Positions 9,192 through 16,941 are shown, counted from the first letter of the stretch. The stretch is DNA of 32,422 nucleotides from an uncultured Winogradskyella sp. (GCA_913061495.1 CAJXVG010000013.1:1-32422); one strand, 5' to 3'. Notes: a model not told the origin generated them from the letters alone. Translations and numbers: made by a program.

Positions 9192-9266
9192 TGGGTCATA
9201 CTGGATTCGAACCAGTGACTTCTACCCTGTCAAGGTAACACTCTGAACCAACTGAGTTAATGACCC
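9192..9266 (-). tRNA. tRNA-Val(GAC)
   Basis: The cloverleaf is complete. The acceptor GGGTCAT pairs with ATGACCC, and the D-arm is ACTC/GAGT. The anticodon stem TTACC/GGTAG encloses TTGACAG with anticodon GAC (Val, codons GUU/GUC). The T-arm is CTGG-TTCGAAT-CCAG. The discriminator is A and the CCA end is not encoded. It is the last gene of the minus-strand tRNA block. Confidence 0.93.
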
Positions 9267-9293
9267 TTGATACTAAATTTATAAACGTAATAA

Positions 9294-9538
9294 TTAATTC
9301 TGATTAATGAGCTTCTCAATCATTTTTCGACTTTTCCATCTTTTTATAGTTATCTCTCTTTGAACATCAAATGACCTACAATCATAAGTTTCAAAATATT
9401 TCAATTACCAATTCTTCGCTCTTGAAGTAAAACCTTTATTACTTGCTAATGTTTTTCTATTCTTCCTTCAATTCCATTCGTTGAGCCAACATATTTATTT
9501 AGTTTTTCAGAAAATAAAATATAAGTAAAGAATTTCAT
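9294..9538 (-). pseudogene. Decayed GIY-YIG endonuclease gene between two tRNA-Val genes
   Basis: Reading minus from the ATG at 9538 gives MKFFTYILFSEKLNKYVGST and continues to EKH before a TAG (9446-9448). This is a GIY-YIG nuclease N-terminus (here YIL...YVG, with the GST and GRIEKH parts). Shifting the frame at that point restores the family's continuation: LASNKGFTSRAKNW, a TAA, then LKYFETYDCRSF and KRWKSRKMIEKLINQN with a stop at 9294-9296. A single lost T in CATTTAGC would explain the frameshift, and one substitution explains the TAA. Restored length would be about 81 residues, normal for these small proteins. The ORF track misses it because of the two lesions. Its original role is unknown; such genes are often near tRNAs in this group (recollection, not checked). 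Confidence 0.82.
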
Positions 9539-9555
9539 TACAACAACCAACAAAA

Positions 9556-9580
9556 AAGGTTTCCTATATTAGGAAACCTT
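9556..9580 (-). terminator. Terminator after tRNA-Val(UAC)
   Basis: AAGGTTTCCTA (9556-9566) pairs with TAGGAAACCTT (9570-9580) around a 3-nt loop. On the minus strand it begins 3 bases after the tRNA and ends in T6. Confidence 0.88.
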
Positions 9581-9582
9581 AG

Positions 9583-9657
9583 TGGGCGCAGAGAGATTCG
9601 AACTCCCGACCCCTTGGGTGTAAACCAAGTGCTCTGAACCAACTGAGCTATGCGCCC
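9583..9657 (-). tRNA. tRNA-Val(UAC)
   Basis: The acceptor GGGCGCA pairs with TGCGCCC, and the D-arm is GCTC/GAGC. The anticodon stem CTTGG/CCAAG encloses TTTACAC, giving anticodon TAC (Val, GUA/GUG). The T-arm is GGGAG-TTCGAAT-CTCTC, with one G-T pair. The discriminator is A and no CCA is encoded. It is followed at once by its own terminator. Confidence 0.94.
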
Positions 9658-9666
9658 GATTTTTTT

Positions 9667-9741
9667 AAACTTACACAGGATTCGGAAAACCTGACCCTCC
9701 CGATGTAATCGGGATACTCTAACCAACTGAGCTACTCGCCC
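9667..9741 (-). pseudogene. Broken tRNA-like sequence upstream of tRNA-Val(UAC)
   Basis: The 5' half is a good tRNA: GGGCGAG acceptor strand, GCTC-AGTTGGTTA-GAGT D-arm, and TCCCG-ATTACAT-CGGGA anticodon arm (apparent anticodon TAC). The 3' half fails. The T-arm reads CAGGTTTTCCGAATCCTG, which has three extra bases in the loop compared with the usual CAGGTTCGAATCCTG. The 3' acceptor strand should read CTCGCCC but reads about TGTAAGT. It is best read as a tRNA remnant, 9 bases upstream of a functional tRNA. The 3' limit is approximate. Confidence 0.75.
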
Positions 9742-9804
9742 TCTAAATTGGATTGCAAATATAGATTAGTTTTTAATATCTCAAAAGAAATTTTATAAAA
9801 AAAA

Positions 9805-11022
9805 TCAAATTATTTCAGCAACTACAAATGTGCTACCTCCAATGAAGATAACATCATTTTCATTAGCAGCTGACCTTGCGGAATTTAATGCTTCTTCAAC
9901 ACTATTAAATGCTCTCCCTTTAAGTCCGTATTCTACAAATTGGGCTTTCAATACCAAAGCATCTAGACCACGTTGCACATTGGGTTTACACAAATAATAC
10001 GAGGCTGACTTTGGCAATGACGGCAATACTCCTGACAAATCTTTATCATTAACAACTCCAAATACTATGTGCAGACGCTCGTATTCTTCTTCTTTTAATT
10101 GTTGCATAACATAGGTTAACCCTTCCCTATTATGTGCCGTGTCACATATAGTTTTTGGCTTATGACCCAAAATTTGCCAACGTCCTTTCAATCCTGTATT
10201 GTTAATAACATTTAAAAGGCCTTTTTTTAATTCTGTTTTAGAGATTTTGAATTTTGAATAACTCAATATATTTACAGCTTGCATTACTGCCTTTATATTA
10301 TGAATTTGATATAAACCTTTCAAATCACTTTTTAGTCCTTTCTGGATTAATTTATCTGCAAAAAAAATTTCGGAATTTGAAGATTTTGCTTTTACTTGAA
10401 ATATAGACTTAGTTTCAGGTTGAGTTTCACTCACAACCACAGGTACATTTGGTTTAATGATTCCAGCCTTTTCTTCTGCTATTTTTTGAAGTGTATCTCC
10501 TAAAAACTGAGTATGATCTAAGCCTATATTGGTGATAATAGACAACTCAGGAGTGATAATATTTGTAGAATCTAATCGTCCTCCCAAACCCACTTCAATT
10601 ATTGCAACATCTACCTTTTGTTTAGCAAAATAACCAAATGCCATTCCTACAGTCATTTCAAAAAAAGACAACTGATGTGATTCTAAAAATGCTTTGTTGC
10701 GCTTAATAAAACCAATGACGAATTGTTTGGAAACAACCTCACCATTAATGCGAATGCGCTCTCTAAAATCCTTTAGATGTGGTGATGTATATAAACCAAC
10801 TCTATAACCAGCTTTTTGAAGTACCGAAGCTAACATGTGGCTTGTTGAACCTTTTCCATTGGTACCAGCAACATGAATTGATTTGAATTGTTTGTGAGGA
10901 TTATCTAAATGATGAGATAATGCTAATGTGTTTGTTAAATCTTTTTTGAAAGCTGATTTGCCCTTATTTTGATACATGGGCAATTGTTGAAACATCCAGC
11001 TAACTGTCTCATCGTAATTCAT
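9805..11022 (-). CDS. folC: Bifunctional dihydrofolate synthase / folylpolyglutamate synthase
   Basis: FolC joins glutamate to dihydropteroate and extends the polyglutamate tail of folates, in the cytoplasm. It belongs to the Mur-ligase superfamily. Residues 51-60 read VAGTNGKGST, the ATP-binding loop. GLYTSPHLKDFRERI follows, then IIEVGLGGRLDSTNI and SIITNIGLDHTQFLG. The C-terminal domain includes CDTAHNREGLTYVMQQL. The length of 405 residues is normal. The gene starts two bases after the stop of the TonB-like gene, so it is translated as the last gene of the exbB-exbD-tonB-folC unit. No functional tie between folate and the proton-channel genes is evident. Confidence 0.94.
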   Translation of the reverse strand: MNYDETVSWMFQQLPMYQNKGKSAFKKDLTNTLALSHHLDNPHKQFKSIHVAGTNGKGSTSHMLASVLQKAGYRVGLYTSPHLKDFRERIRINGEVVSKQFVIGFIKRNKAFLESHQLSFFEMTVGMAFGYFAKQKVDVAIIEVGLGGRLDSTNIITPELSIITNIGLDHTQFLGDTLQKIAEEKAGIIKPNVPVVVSETQPETKSIFQVKAKSSNSEIFFADKLIQKGLKSDLKGLYQIHNIKAVMQAVNILSYSKFKISKTELKKGLLNVINNTGLKGRWQILGHKPKTICDTAHNREGLTYVMQQLKEEEYERLHIVFGVVNDKDLSGVLPSLPKSASYYLCKPNVQRGLDALVLKAQFVEYGLKGRAFNSVEEALNSARSAANENDVIFIGGSTFVVAEII

Positions 11023-11024
11023 AA

Positions 11025-11873
11025 TTACTGACCAACGTCAAAATTAATACTTACAAAACCCACCTGAGTTGAAGGTGCGTCTGAATCTGCTGGCCATTTA
11101 TGGGATAATGCTATTTTTTTTGCTGGTTCTAATAAACATGGATGTGTATTGGTTGTACCTCTAATACCAGGTTCAGCTTTAACGACTTTTCCTTGTCTGT
11201 TTACTTCAATACGGACAACCACCAAACCATACTCGTTACAGTCTTGTTTATATATATCTCTTGAAGGTTTTCCTCGTCCTCCTAGTCCATAACCCACTCC
11301 ACCTTTTCCAGGACCTGAACCTCCAAAATAACTTGGAGCATAAGGATCACCATCTAACTGGCCTTTATTTCCTCCTACATTGTCTGACCCTTCTCCTCCA
11401 TCAGTATTGCCCTCTGCATTTTTTACTCCACCAATAAGATTATCTAGTTTTTTCTTTTTTTCTGTTTCCTCTCTACGCTTTTGTTCTTCAGCTTCGCGTT
11501 TTTTTCTTTCTATTCGTTCGGCTTCAGCTTTGGCTTTTGCTTCAGCTTCTTTCTGTTTTTTGATTGCAATTGATTCGGCTGTTTCTTGAGTCATAACCTC
11601 CTCTGCTTGTGATACTGGTTCCGTAGGTTCTACTTTTGACTTTTCTGGCTGTGCTTCTTCTACCTCTTTTTGTTGAACAGCTTTTCGAGGTTCACTGAGT
11701 GGCTTATTCCCACTTCCAAAATCAGTAGTACCAAAATTTACCGCTACTCCGTATTCTTCTGGTGGATCTAAATATTGTGGGCCAACAACAAACAATAGCA
11801 GCACTAGAATCACTGTAATTAGAATTGTGATTCTGGCAGAATTACGTTCGTGTTTGTTGTCTAAATACTTCAA
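11025..11873 (-). CDS. TonB/TolA-like energy transducer
   Basis: This is an inner-membrane-anchored periplasmic protein that would carry energy from an ExbB-ExbD type proton channel to the outer membrane. It has one N-terminal membrane segment (ITILITVILVLLLFVVGPQ, ~14-33). A long charged, Ala/Glu/Lys-rich helix follows (~95-145, KEAEAKAKAEAERIERKKRE), which recalls TolA more than classical proline-rich TonB. Then come a Gly-rich linker (~150-205) and a C-terminal TonB-type domain (YGLVVVRIEVNRQGKVVKAE). Two cysteines in the C-terminal domain (QDCNEY and HPCLLEP) could form a disulfide. It lies directly behind exbD and ahead of folC. Whether it serves TonB-dependent transport or a Tol-Pal-like role cannot be decided here. 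Confidence 0.85.
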   Translation of the reverse strand: MKYLDNKHERNSARITILITVILVLLLFVVGPQYLDPPEEYGVAVNFGTTDFGSGNKPLSEPRKAVQQKEVEEAQPEKSKVEPTEPVSQAEEVMTQETAESIAIKKQKEAEAKAKAEAERIERKKREAEEQKRREETEKKKKLDNLIGGVKNAEGNTDGGEGSDNVGGNKGQLDGDPYAPSYFGGSGPGKGGVGYGLGGRGKPSRDIYKQDCNEYGLVVVRIEVNRQGKVVKAEPGIRGTTNTHPCLLEPAKKIALSHKWPADSDAPSTQVGFVSINFDVGQ

Positions 11874-11917
11874 CTTAATCTGATTTTGATTAGTTTCTAT
11901 TTCAAAAATGATGCCGT

Positions 11918-12313
11918 TTAATTTGGCTTCACTGCAAGTATAACCTTGAATTTATTTCTGTTGGCTATATCCATTACTTTTACAACATTTTCAACAGGTA
12001 CAGATTTTTCAGCTCTTAAAACAATAGTTGGTTCTTCTTTATCTGACAAAATAGATACCAATTGGTTTTCCAAAATGCTTTCTCCTACTCGTTTTTGGTC
12101 TATATAATAAGTTAGATCTGCTTTAATACTAACAGCTGTAGACTTTTTATTTTCAGTCTTTCCACTTGCTTTCGGCAACACAATATCAATAGCATTTGTT
12201 GTTACCAATGTTGAAGCAATCATAAAAAAAATCAATAACAAGAAAACAATATCCGTCATGGACGCAAAATTGAATTCTGGTGTTACTTTGTTATTTCGTC
12301 CTCTAATATTCAT
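11918..12313 (-). CDS. exbD: ExbD/TolR-type proton-channel subunit
   Basis: This small (131 residues) inner-membrane protein has one N-terminal membrane helix (TDIVFLLLIFFMIASTLV) and a periplasmic domain. The essential proton-carrying Asp of the family is at position 21 in SMTDIVFLLL. The periplasmic part (DIVLPKASG ... PTIVLRAEKSVPVENVVKVMD) matches ExbD/TolR. It starts one base after the exbB stop and is followed 44 bases later by the TonB-like gene. The three would form one complex. Confidence 0.92.
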   Translation of the reverse strand: MNIRGRNNKVTPEFNFASMTDIVFLLLIFFMIASTLVTTNAIDIVLPKASGKTENKKSTAVSIKADLTYYIDQKRVGESILENQLVSILSDKEEPTIVLRAEKSVPVENVVKVMDIANRNKFKVILAVKPN

Positions 12314-12314
12314 A

Positions 12315-13010
12315 TTAGATTGGTTCGTTTAATAAATCTAGAAACTCAACAGAATTAGCTTCCATTTTATGCACCACTTTATTGGTTCTTACCACTAAAT
12401 GGTTATAAGCCACATATGCAACAATACCAACCACAAGTCCACCAACAGTAGTAGTCATTGCGGTATATAATCCGCTAGCGAGCACATCCATTTGAATAGT
12501 TCCTCCTGCATTTGCCAATTCAAAAATTGAAAGTATCATCCCAATGACCGTTCCTAGGAAACCAATCATCGGTGCCACTCCTGAAATTGTAGCGAGTACA
12601 CTTACGTTCTTTTCGAGTCCATAAACCTCTAATCTACCAGCGGTTTCAATAGCTGTATTAATATCTTCCAATGGCTTTCCTATTCTGGTGATTCCTTTTG
12701 CTATTAAGCGTGATACTGGTGAATTAACCTGAGCACACAACATTTGTGCAGATTCCGTTTTTCCATTACTAACGTGATCTTTTATTTGATTCATAAAGTT
12801 TGAATCGACTTTTGAAGCATCTTTTATTGCGAAAATACGTTCAAAATAAATGTATGTTGAAACAATCAAAAGGGCAAAAAGGATGATAATGATGATCACG
12901 CCTGCACTACCACCACTTGTGATAAGCTCTATGATAGAAAGTGTTTTTTCAACTGATTCTTCATCAGTCACCACTTCAGCAGTATCTTGAAAAATACTAA
13001 GTAATGCCAT
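12315..13010 (-). CDS. exbB: MotA/TolQ/ExbB-type proton-channel protein
   Basis: This is the larger channel subunit that uses the proton gradient together with ExbD. The 231-residue protein has three membrane segments at ~36-56, ~136-165 and ~184-206. The family signature is in the second and third segments (TISGVAPMIGFLGTVIGMI and AMTTTVGGLVVGIVAYVAYN). A cytoplasmic loop of about 75 residues lies between the first and second. It heads the exbB-exbD-tonB-folC unit. The 64-base gap to nhaD upstream contains a perfect 10-bp inverted repeat (13033-13081), so expression may be separated from nhaD there. Confidence 0.93.
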   Translation of the reverse strand: MALLSIFQDTAEVVTDEESVEKTLSIIELITSGGSAGVIIIIILFALLIVSTYIYFERIFAIKDASKVDSNFMNQIKDHVSNGKTESAQMLCAQVNSPVSRLIAKGITRIGKPLEDINTAIETAGRLEVYGLEKNVSVLATISGVAPMIGFLGTVIGMILSIFELANAGGTIQMDVLASGLYTAMTTTVGGLVVGIVAYVAYNHLVVRTNKVVHKMEANSVEFLDLLNEPI

Positions 13011-13032
13011 ATATAAATTCTTTAAATTTTAG

Positions 13033-13081
13033 GTTCTAAATAGATATAACGTTAAGTTTTTGGCTTAAGTATATTTAGAAC
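13033..13081 (-). promoter_or_regulatory. Inverted repeat between nhaD and exbB
   Basis: GTTCTAAATA (13033-13042) and TATTTAGAAC (13072-13081) are perfect inverted copies. A second inverted pair, TTAAG/CTTAA, is nested inside. It overlaps the nhaD stop codon. Neither arm is followed by a T-run on the minus strand, so it is not a standard intrinsic terminator. It could be a processing or pausing hairpin, or an operator. Confidence 0.5.
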
Positions 13082-14466
13082 AAGCCTCTAGTAACCATAA
13101 ATGCTGCTGCTCCTGCCAAGAAACCGACAAATGCCAACCATGAAATCTTTTTTAGATACCAGAAAAAATCTATTTTTTCCATTCCCATTGCCACAACACC
13201 TGCAGCAGACCCGATGATAAGCATACTACCACCTGTACCAGCAGAATAAGCTATAAAGTGCCACAATTCATTATCTAATGGCTCAGAAAACATACCTAAA
13301 CTTGCTGCAACTAATGGCACATTATCAATAATTGCCGAGCCAACACCTAAGAGTAACACTACTAAATCCGAAACGCCTTCTCCATGTAATTCTGTGCCCA
13401 TCATTGGCATTGATTCTTGAAGAGAACCAGCAAAATTAAATAGAATACCTAGAGATTCTAATGCAGCAACAGCCATTAAAATTCCTAAGAAAAATAAGAT
13501 ACTTGGCAATTCTATTTTAGACAATGAAGCATGTACAGGACTGTGACTTGAAGACGCTTCATGTTCATCTGAAACAGCTTGGGTTATTGCAAACTTTGAG
13601 TTACTATAAATTTCAGCAAATATGGCAACAACACCTAAGGACAACATCATACCAACATAAGGAGGTAAATGCGTAATCACTTTAAAAACAGGAACAAATA
13701 CAATAGCTCCCAAACCTAAAAACAGCATGGTAGAACTAAATTTGCTTTTTGGCTTATCATCCTCATCTTGCAATTCTAAAGTACCTTTAAATGGTTTAAG
13801 ATATGAGGCAATAAAAGTAGGTACAGCCATACATAATAATGATGGTATAAAGAGATAGACGAATAACTTCCCTGTTGAAACCTTATCGCCAATCCAAAGC
13901 ATTGTAGTAGTTACATCACCAATTGGAGACCAAGCTCCACCTGCATTTGCTGCAATGATAATTAAACCTGCATACCAAATTCTAATATCTCTGTCTCTTA
14001 CAATTTTCTGAAGAATTGAAATTAATACAATTGTAGCTGTAAGATTATCTATTATAGCGGAAAGTATGAATGCCAGTATAGAAAACATCCAAAGTAATTT
14101 CTTTCTGCTATTAAAATTAACTGCAGATTTGATAGTAGAGAAACCATCAAAATAATCGATAATTTCAACAATGGTCATTGCTCCCAATAGAAACACTAAT
14201 ATCTCAGCGGTTTTACCTAAATGGTGTAAGAGCGTTTCTTCCATCCATTCCATCTTGGCTTCATGACCAAAATTTGCAAAGCCTTCTACCAAACCATGGC
14301 TTGCAGAATCAAACCATTCATTAAAGTCATCAATACCAAGTGAAATTAATGCCCAACTAATAGCCATCATCACCAATGCTGGTATTAATTTATCTATTTT
14401 AATATTATGCTCTAATGTAATGGCTAAATAACCAAAAACAAAGACTAGAATTATTACGGTTGTCAT
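13075..14466 (-). CDS. nhaD: NhaD-type Na+/H+ antiporter
   Basis: This inner-membrane antiporter of the ion-transporter superfamily exchanges Na+ (or Li+) for H+, typical of salt-living bacteria. The 463-residue protein has about a dozen hydrophobic segments. Family landmarks include ILSAIIDNLTATIVLISIL, IIAANAGGAWSPIGDVTTTM and the symmetrical second-half GVGSAIIDNVPLVAASLGMF. A hydrophilic stretch at ~235-245 and a His/Ser-rich loop around ~300-310 lie between the halves. It begins 13 bases after the upstream dehydrogenase stop codon, so the two genes are almost certainly cotranscribed. Confidence 0.9.
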   Translation of the reverse strand: MTTVIILVFVFGYLAITLEHNIKIDKLIPALVMMAISWALISLGIDDFNEWFDSASHGLVEGFANFGHEAKMEWMEETLLHHLGKTAEILVFLLGAMTIVEIIDYFDGFSTIKSAVNFNSRKKLLWMFSILAFILSAIIDNLTATIVLISILQKIVRDRDIRIWYAGLIIIAANAGGAWSPIGDVTTTMLWIGDKVSTGKLFVYLFIPSLLCMAVPTFIASYLKPFKGTLELQDEDDKPKSKFSSTMLFLGLGAIVFVPVFKVITHLPPYVGMMLSLGVVAIFAEIYSNSKFAITQAVSDEHEASSSHSPVHASLSKIELPSILFFLGILMAVAALESLGILFNFAGSLQESMPMMGTELHGEGVSDLVVLLLGVGSAIIDNVPLVAASLGMFSEPLDNELWHFIAYSAGTGGSMLIIGSAAGVVAMGMEKIDFFWYLKKISWLAFVGFLAGAAAFMVTRGLF

Positions 14467-14479
14467 ATGTAGTTATAAT

Positions 14480-15709
14480 TTATATTAATTGTCTTAGTGC
14501 AATTTCAAAGGCAGTTTCACTAATACCAATTTGTGATGGATTATTTTTATTTACTTTTTTTAATGCTTTTTTTATAACTCTCGATGTATCATTAAAAATG
14601 GCTTCATCTGTCATTTGTACTCTTCTCTCCATGAAATAGGCAAAAACTCTTGCCATACCACAGTTAGATATAAAATCGGGAATTAAACTTACCTTTTGGT
14701 CTGTATGCTCCATTATTGATCCAAAAAATATTTCCTTATCTGCAAAAGGTACATTTGCTCCACAGGTAATCACCTCTAAACCAGTATCTATCATTTGATC
14801 TATTTGATCTTGGGTAACCAAACGAGATGCTGCACAAGGTGCAAAAACTTCAGTCTGTAAAGACCAAATCTTTTCATTTATTTCATCAAAAGGAATAAGG
14901 TTTTCTGCGATTAATGTATTTCCGGTTTTGTTAAGGTATAATTCTGTGATTTCCTTAAATGAAAAACCATCTGCATTTATTAAACCGCCAACTCTGTCAA
15001 TTATACCAACAACTTTAGCTCCCATTTGTGCAAAATAAAATGCTGCTGCTGCACCAACGTTTCCAAAACCTTGCACAACAACTTTTTTATTTTTTATGGA
15101 ATTTCCATTTATATCATAAAAATGTTTTGCTGCTATGGCCACTCCATAACCAGTGATCATATCTGCGACAGTATATTTTTTTGTGACGTCTGGTGAATAT
15201 TTTGGATTCTCAATTACTTTTATCACACCATGTCTTAACTGACCAATTCTATTTATTTTATCAGCTTGAGAGGGTTTAAAATGCCCTTCAAAAACCCCTT
15301 CTTGAGGATGCCAAACACCGCTTTCTTCAGTAATGGGAATTACCTCGTGTATTTCATCAACATTTAAATCTCCTCCAGTTCCGTAATAGCTTTTCAACAA
15401 CGGTGAAACAGCAGCATACCAGCGCTCTAAAACGCCTTTCTTCCTTGGGTCTTGAGGATCGAAATTAATACCAGATTTGGCTCCGCCTATTGCAGGACCT
15501 GAAACGGTAAATTTTACTTCCATGGTTTTTGCTAACGATAGCACCTCATTTTTATCTAGCCCTTTTCTCATCCTAGTTCCTCCACCAGCAGCACCTCCTC
15601 GCAATGAGTTAATAACTGTCCAGCCTTGGGCATCTGTTTCGGGATCATTCCAATGGAATACTATTTCTGGGGACTTATTTTCGTACTTCTGAAGTAACTC
15701 CTTTATCAA
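14480..15709 (-). CDS. Glu/Leu/Phe/Val-family amino-acid dehydrogenase
   Basis: This is an NAD(P)-dependent oxidative deaminase of amino acids. Landmarks are the Gly-rich GGAAGGGTRMRKG (~38-50), substrate-binding Lys66 in MEVKFTVSGP, catalytic Lys78 in IGGAKSGINFDP and YGTGGDLNVDE (~109-119). The nucleotide-binding Rossmann motif is VVQGFGNVGAAAAF (~211-224). CAASRLVT and CGANVPF lie in the C-terminal part. Total length (409) is between leucine dehydrogenases (~365) and hexameric glutamate dehydrogenases (~445), so I leave the substrate open. A TAnnTTTG -7 box sits 27 bases upstream of its ATG. It leads nhaD in the same transcript. Confidence 0.88.
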   Translation of the reverse strand: MIKELLQKYENKSPEIVFHWNDPETDAQGWTVINSLRGGAAGGGTRMRKGLDKNEVLSLAKTMEVKFTVSGPAIGGAKSGINFDPQDPRKKGVLERWYAAVSPLLKSYYGTGGDLNVDEIHEVIPITEESGVWHPQEGVFEGHFKPSQADKINRIGQLRHGVIKVIENPKYSPDVTKKYTVADMITGYGVAIAAKHFYDINGNSIKNKKVVVQGFGNVGAAAAFYFAQMGAKVVGIIDRVGGLINADGFSFKEITELYLNKTGNTLIAENLIPFDEINEKIWSLQTEVFAPCAASRLVTQDQIDQMIDTGLEVITCGANVPFADKEIFFGSIMEHTDQKVSLIPDFISNCGMARVFAYFMERRVQMTDEAIFNDTSRVIKKALKKVNKNNPSQIGISETAFEIALRQLI

Positions 15710-15735
15710 TTTTTTGATGTTTTGGTTAGTTGTAG

Positions 15736-15743
15736 CAAATATA
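15736..15743 (-). promoter_or_regulatory. -7 box (TATATTTG) of the dehydrogenase-nhaD unit
   Basis: On the minus strand the bases read TATATTTG, an exact match to the Bacteroidota TAnnTTTG -7 element, 27 bases upstream of the ATG. I see no clear TTG at the -33 position. Confidence 0.55.
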
Positions 15744-15776
15744 AAAAACTCTAAAGCCTAAAAAGTGAATAAATTA

Positions 15777-16850
15777 TTAATTTTCTGGATTAGGAATTAA
15801 AACTTTTCCTGATGAATGATTTTTCTTAGCTCCTGTGACACTTTTGAGACAGTTAATTTCGTTTCTGTCTTTTAAAACACCCAAAAGCCCAAATATTACA
15901 GCTTCTTTAAATTCGATAATTTTTTTTTCTGGAATACTAATTTTAGCATCTGAGAGTTTTTTTATGCGATTAATTAAAAATTCATTGTAAGCTCCACCTC
16001 CAGTAACAAGGACGTTTGCTTTTTCAGAATTTATAACATTAGAAATTTGTATTGCGATATGCTCAACAAAAGTTCTTAATATCGTTTTTGTATCTAATTC
16101 AAATTCATCTATTAGCTGAAAGATTTGATAGTCCACCCATTCTAAACCTAGAGATTTTGGTGGTTTGGTTTTGTAGAATTTTATATCATTTAATTGTCTT
16201 AAAAGTTTCTCGCAAATTTTGCCTGATGAAGCAATAGCTCCTTTATCGTCGTACTCAAAATTAATTCTAGAAACATAATGGTTTAAAACTATGTTTACTG
16301 GGCAGATGTCAAAGGCAATTCTTTCGTTTTCATATTCATAAGATATATTCGCGAAGCCTCCTAAATTTAAGCAATAGTCGTATTCCCTAAACAATAATCT
16401 ATCTCCAATTGGCACTAATGGAGCGCCTTGTCCGCCAAGTGCAACATCTTGAGCTCTAAAATCGCAAATCACTTTTCGTTTTAAGCGATCTGCTAAAACT
16501 TGCAAATTCCCTATTTGGTATGTTAATCCTTTTTCTGGTTGATGCAGTGCAGTATGTCCGTGGGATGAAATAAAATCAATTTCAGTTATATTATTTTTTT
16601 GAATAAAGTCATTGATTTTAGTAGCTAAATACTCAGAGTAATTACTATCAATTTTTCTTAATTCTTCAATCGATTTATTTACCAATTGGCTTAATTCTGT
16701 TTTCCATTGCTTAGAATATGCAACGGTTTGGGCTTTATGTATTTTAAATTTCCAACTTGTATTAAAAGTAAAGTCGGCATAAATAATATCTATACCATCT
16801 AAGGATGTGCCAGACATTACGGCTATAATTTTGTAGGACTGATTTAGCAT
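15777..16850 (-). CDS. anmK: Anhydro-N-acetylmuramic acid kinase
   Basis: AnmK phosphorylates and opens 1,6-anhydro-MurNAc in the recycling of peptidoglycan fragments, in the cytoplasm. The sugar-kinase phosphate loop is near the start (IAVMSGTSLDGIDIIYADF). It is followed by FISSHGHTALHQPEKGLTYQ, DFRAQDVALGGQGAPLVPIGD and LNLGGFANISY. The C-terminal half has VLVTGGGAYNEFLINRI and FKEAVIFGLLGVL. I choose the ATG at 16850 (357 residues, family-normal). The track start at 16895 adds a 15-residue extension (MFLVVFSISNIIFTN) that overlaps the region of the divergent promoter. The gene is divergent from the acyl-CoA dehydrogenase, with about 90 bases between starts. Confidence 0.92.
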   Translation of the reverse strand: MLNQSYKIIAVMSGTSLDGIDIIYADFTFNTSWKFKIHKAQTVAYSKQWKTELSQLVNKSIEELRKIDSNYSEYLATKINDFIQKNNITEIDFISSHGHTALHQPEKGLTYQIGNLQVLADRLKRKVICDFRAQDVALGGQGAPLVPIGDRLLFREYDYCLNLGGFANISYEYENERIAFDICPVNIVLNHYVSRINFEYDDKGAIASSGKICEKLLRQLNDIKFYKTKPPKSLGLEWVDYQIFQLIDEFELDTKTILRTFVEHIAIQISNVINSEKANVLVTGGGAYNEFLINRIKKLSDAKISIPEKKIIEFKEAVIFGLLGVLKDRNEINCLKSVTGAKKNHSSGKVLIPNPEN

Positions 16851-16873
16851 ATTAGTAAAAATAATATTACTTA

Positions 16874-16904
16874 TTGAAAATACCACAAGAAACAATTATC
16901 TTTG
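16874..16904 (+). promoter_or_regulatory. Canonical Bacteroidota promoter of the acyl-CoA dehydrogenase
   Basis: TTG (16874-16876) is followed after 20 bases by TATCTTTG (16897-16904). This matches the -33 TTG / -7 TAnnTTTG consensus in sequence and spacing. The ATG follows 37 bases after the -7 box. Confidence 0.85.
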
Positions 16905-16941
16905 CATGAATTTTTTATCAAATCAATAATCATAATATTTT

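Noticed and set aside
9538-9726. 62-residue minus-strand ORF in the track
   Set aside because: It runs through tRNA-Val(UAC) and the tRNA remnant; the peptide is translated tRNA sequence.
11380-11589. Plus-strand 69-residue Ser/Phe/Ala-rich ORF
   Set aside because: It is the antisense shadow of the low-complexity charged helix of the TonB/TolA-like gene.
16851-16895. 15-residue N-terminal extension of AnmK
   Set aside because: The family starts near MLNQSYKIIAVMSGTSLDG, and the extension lies over the divergent promoter region.
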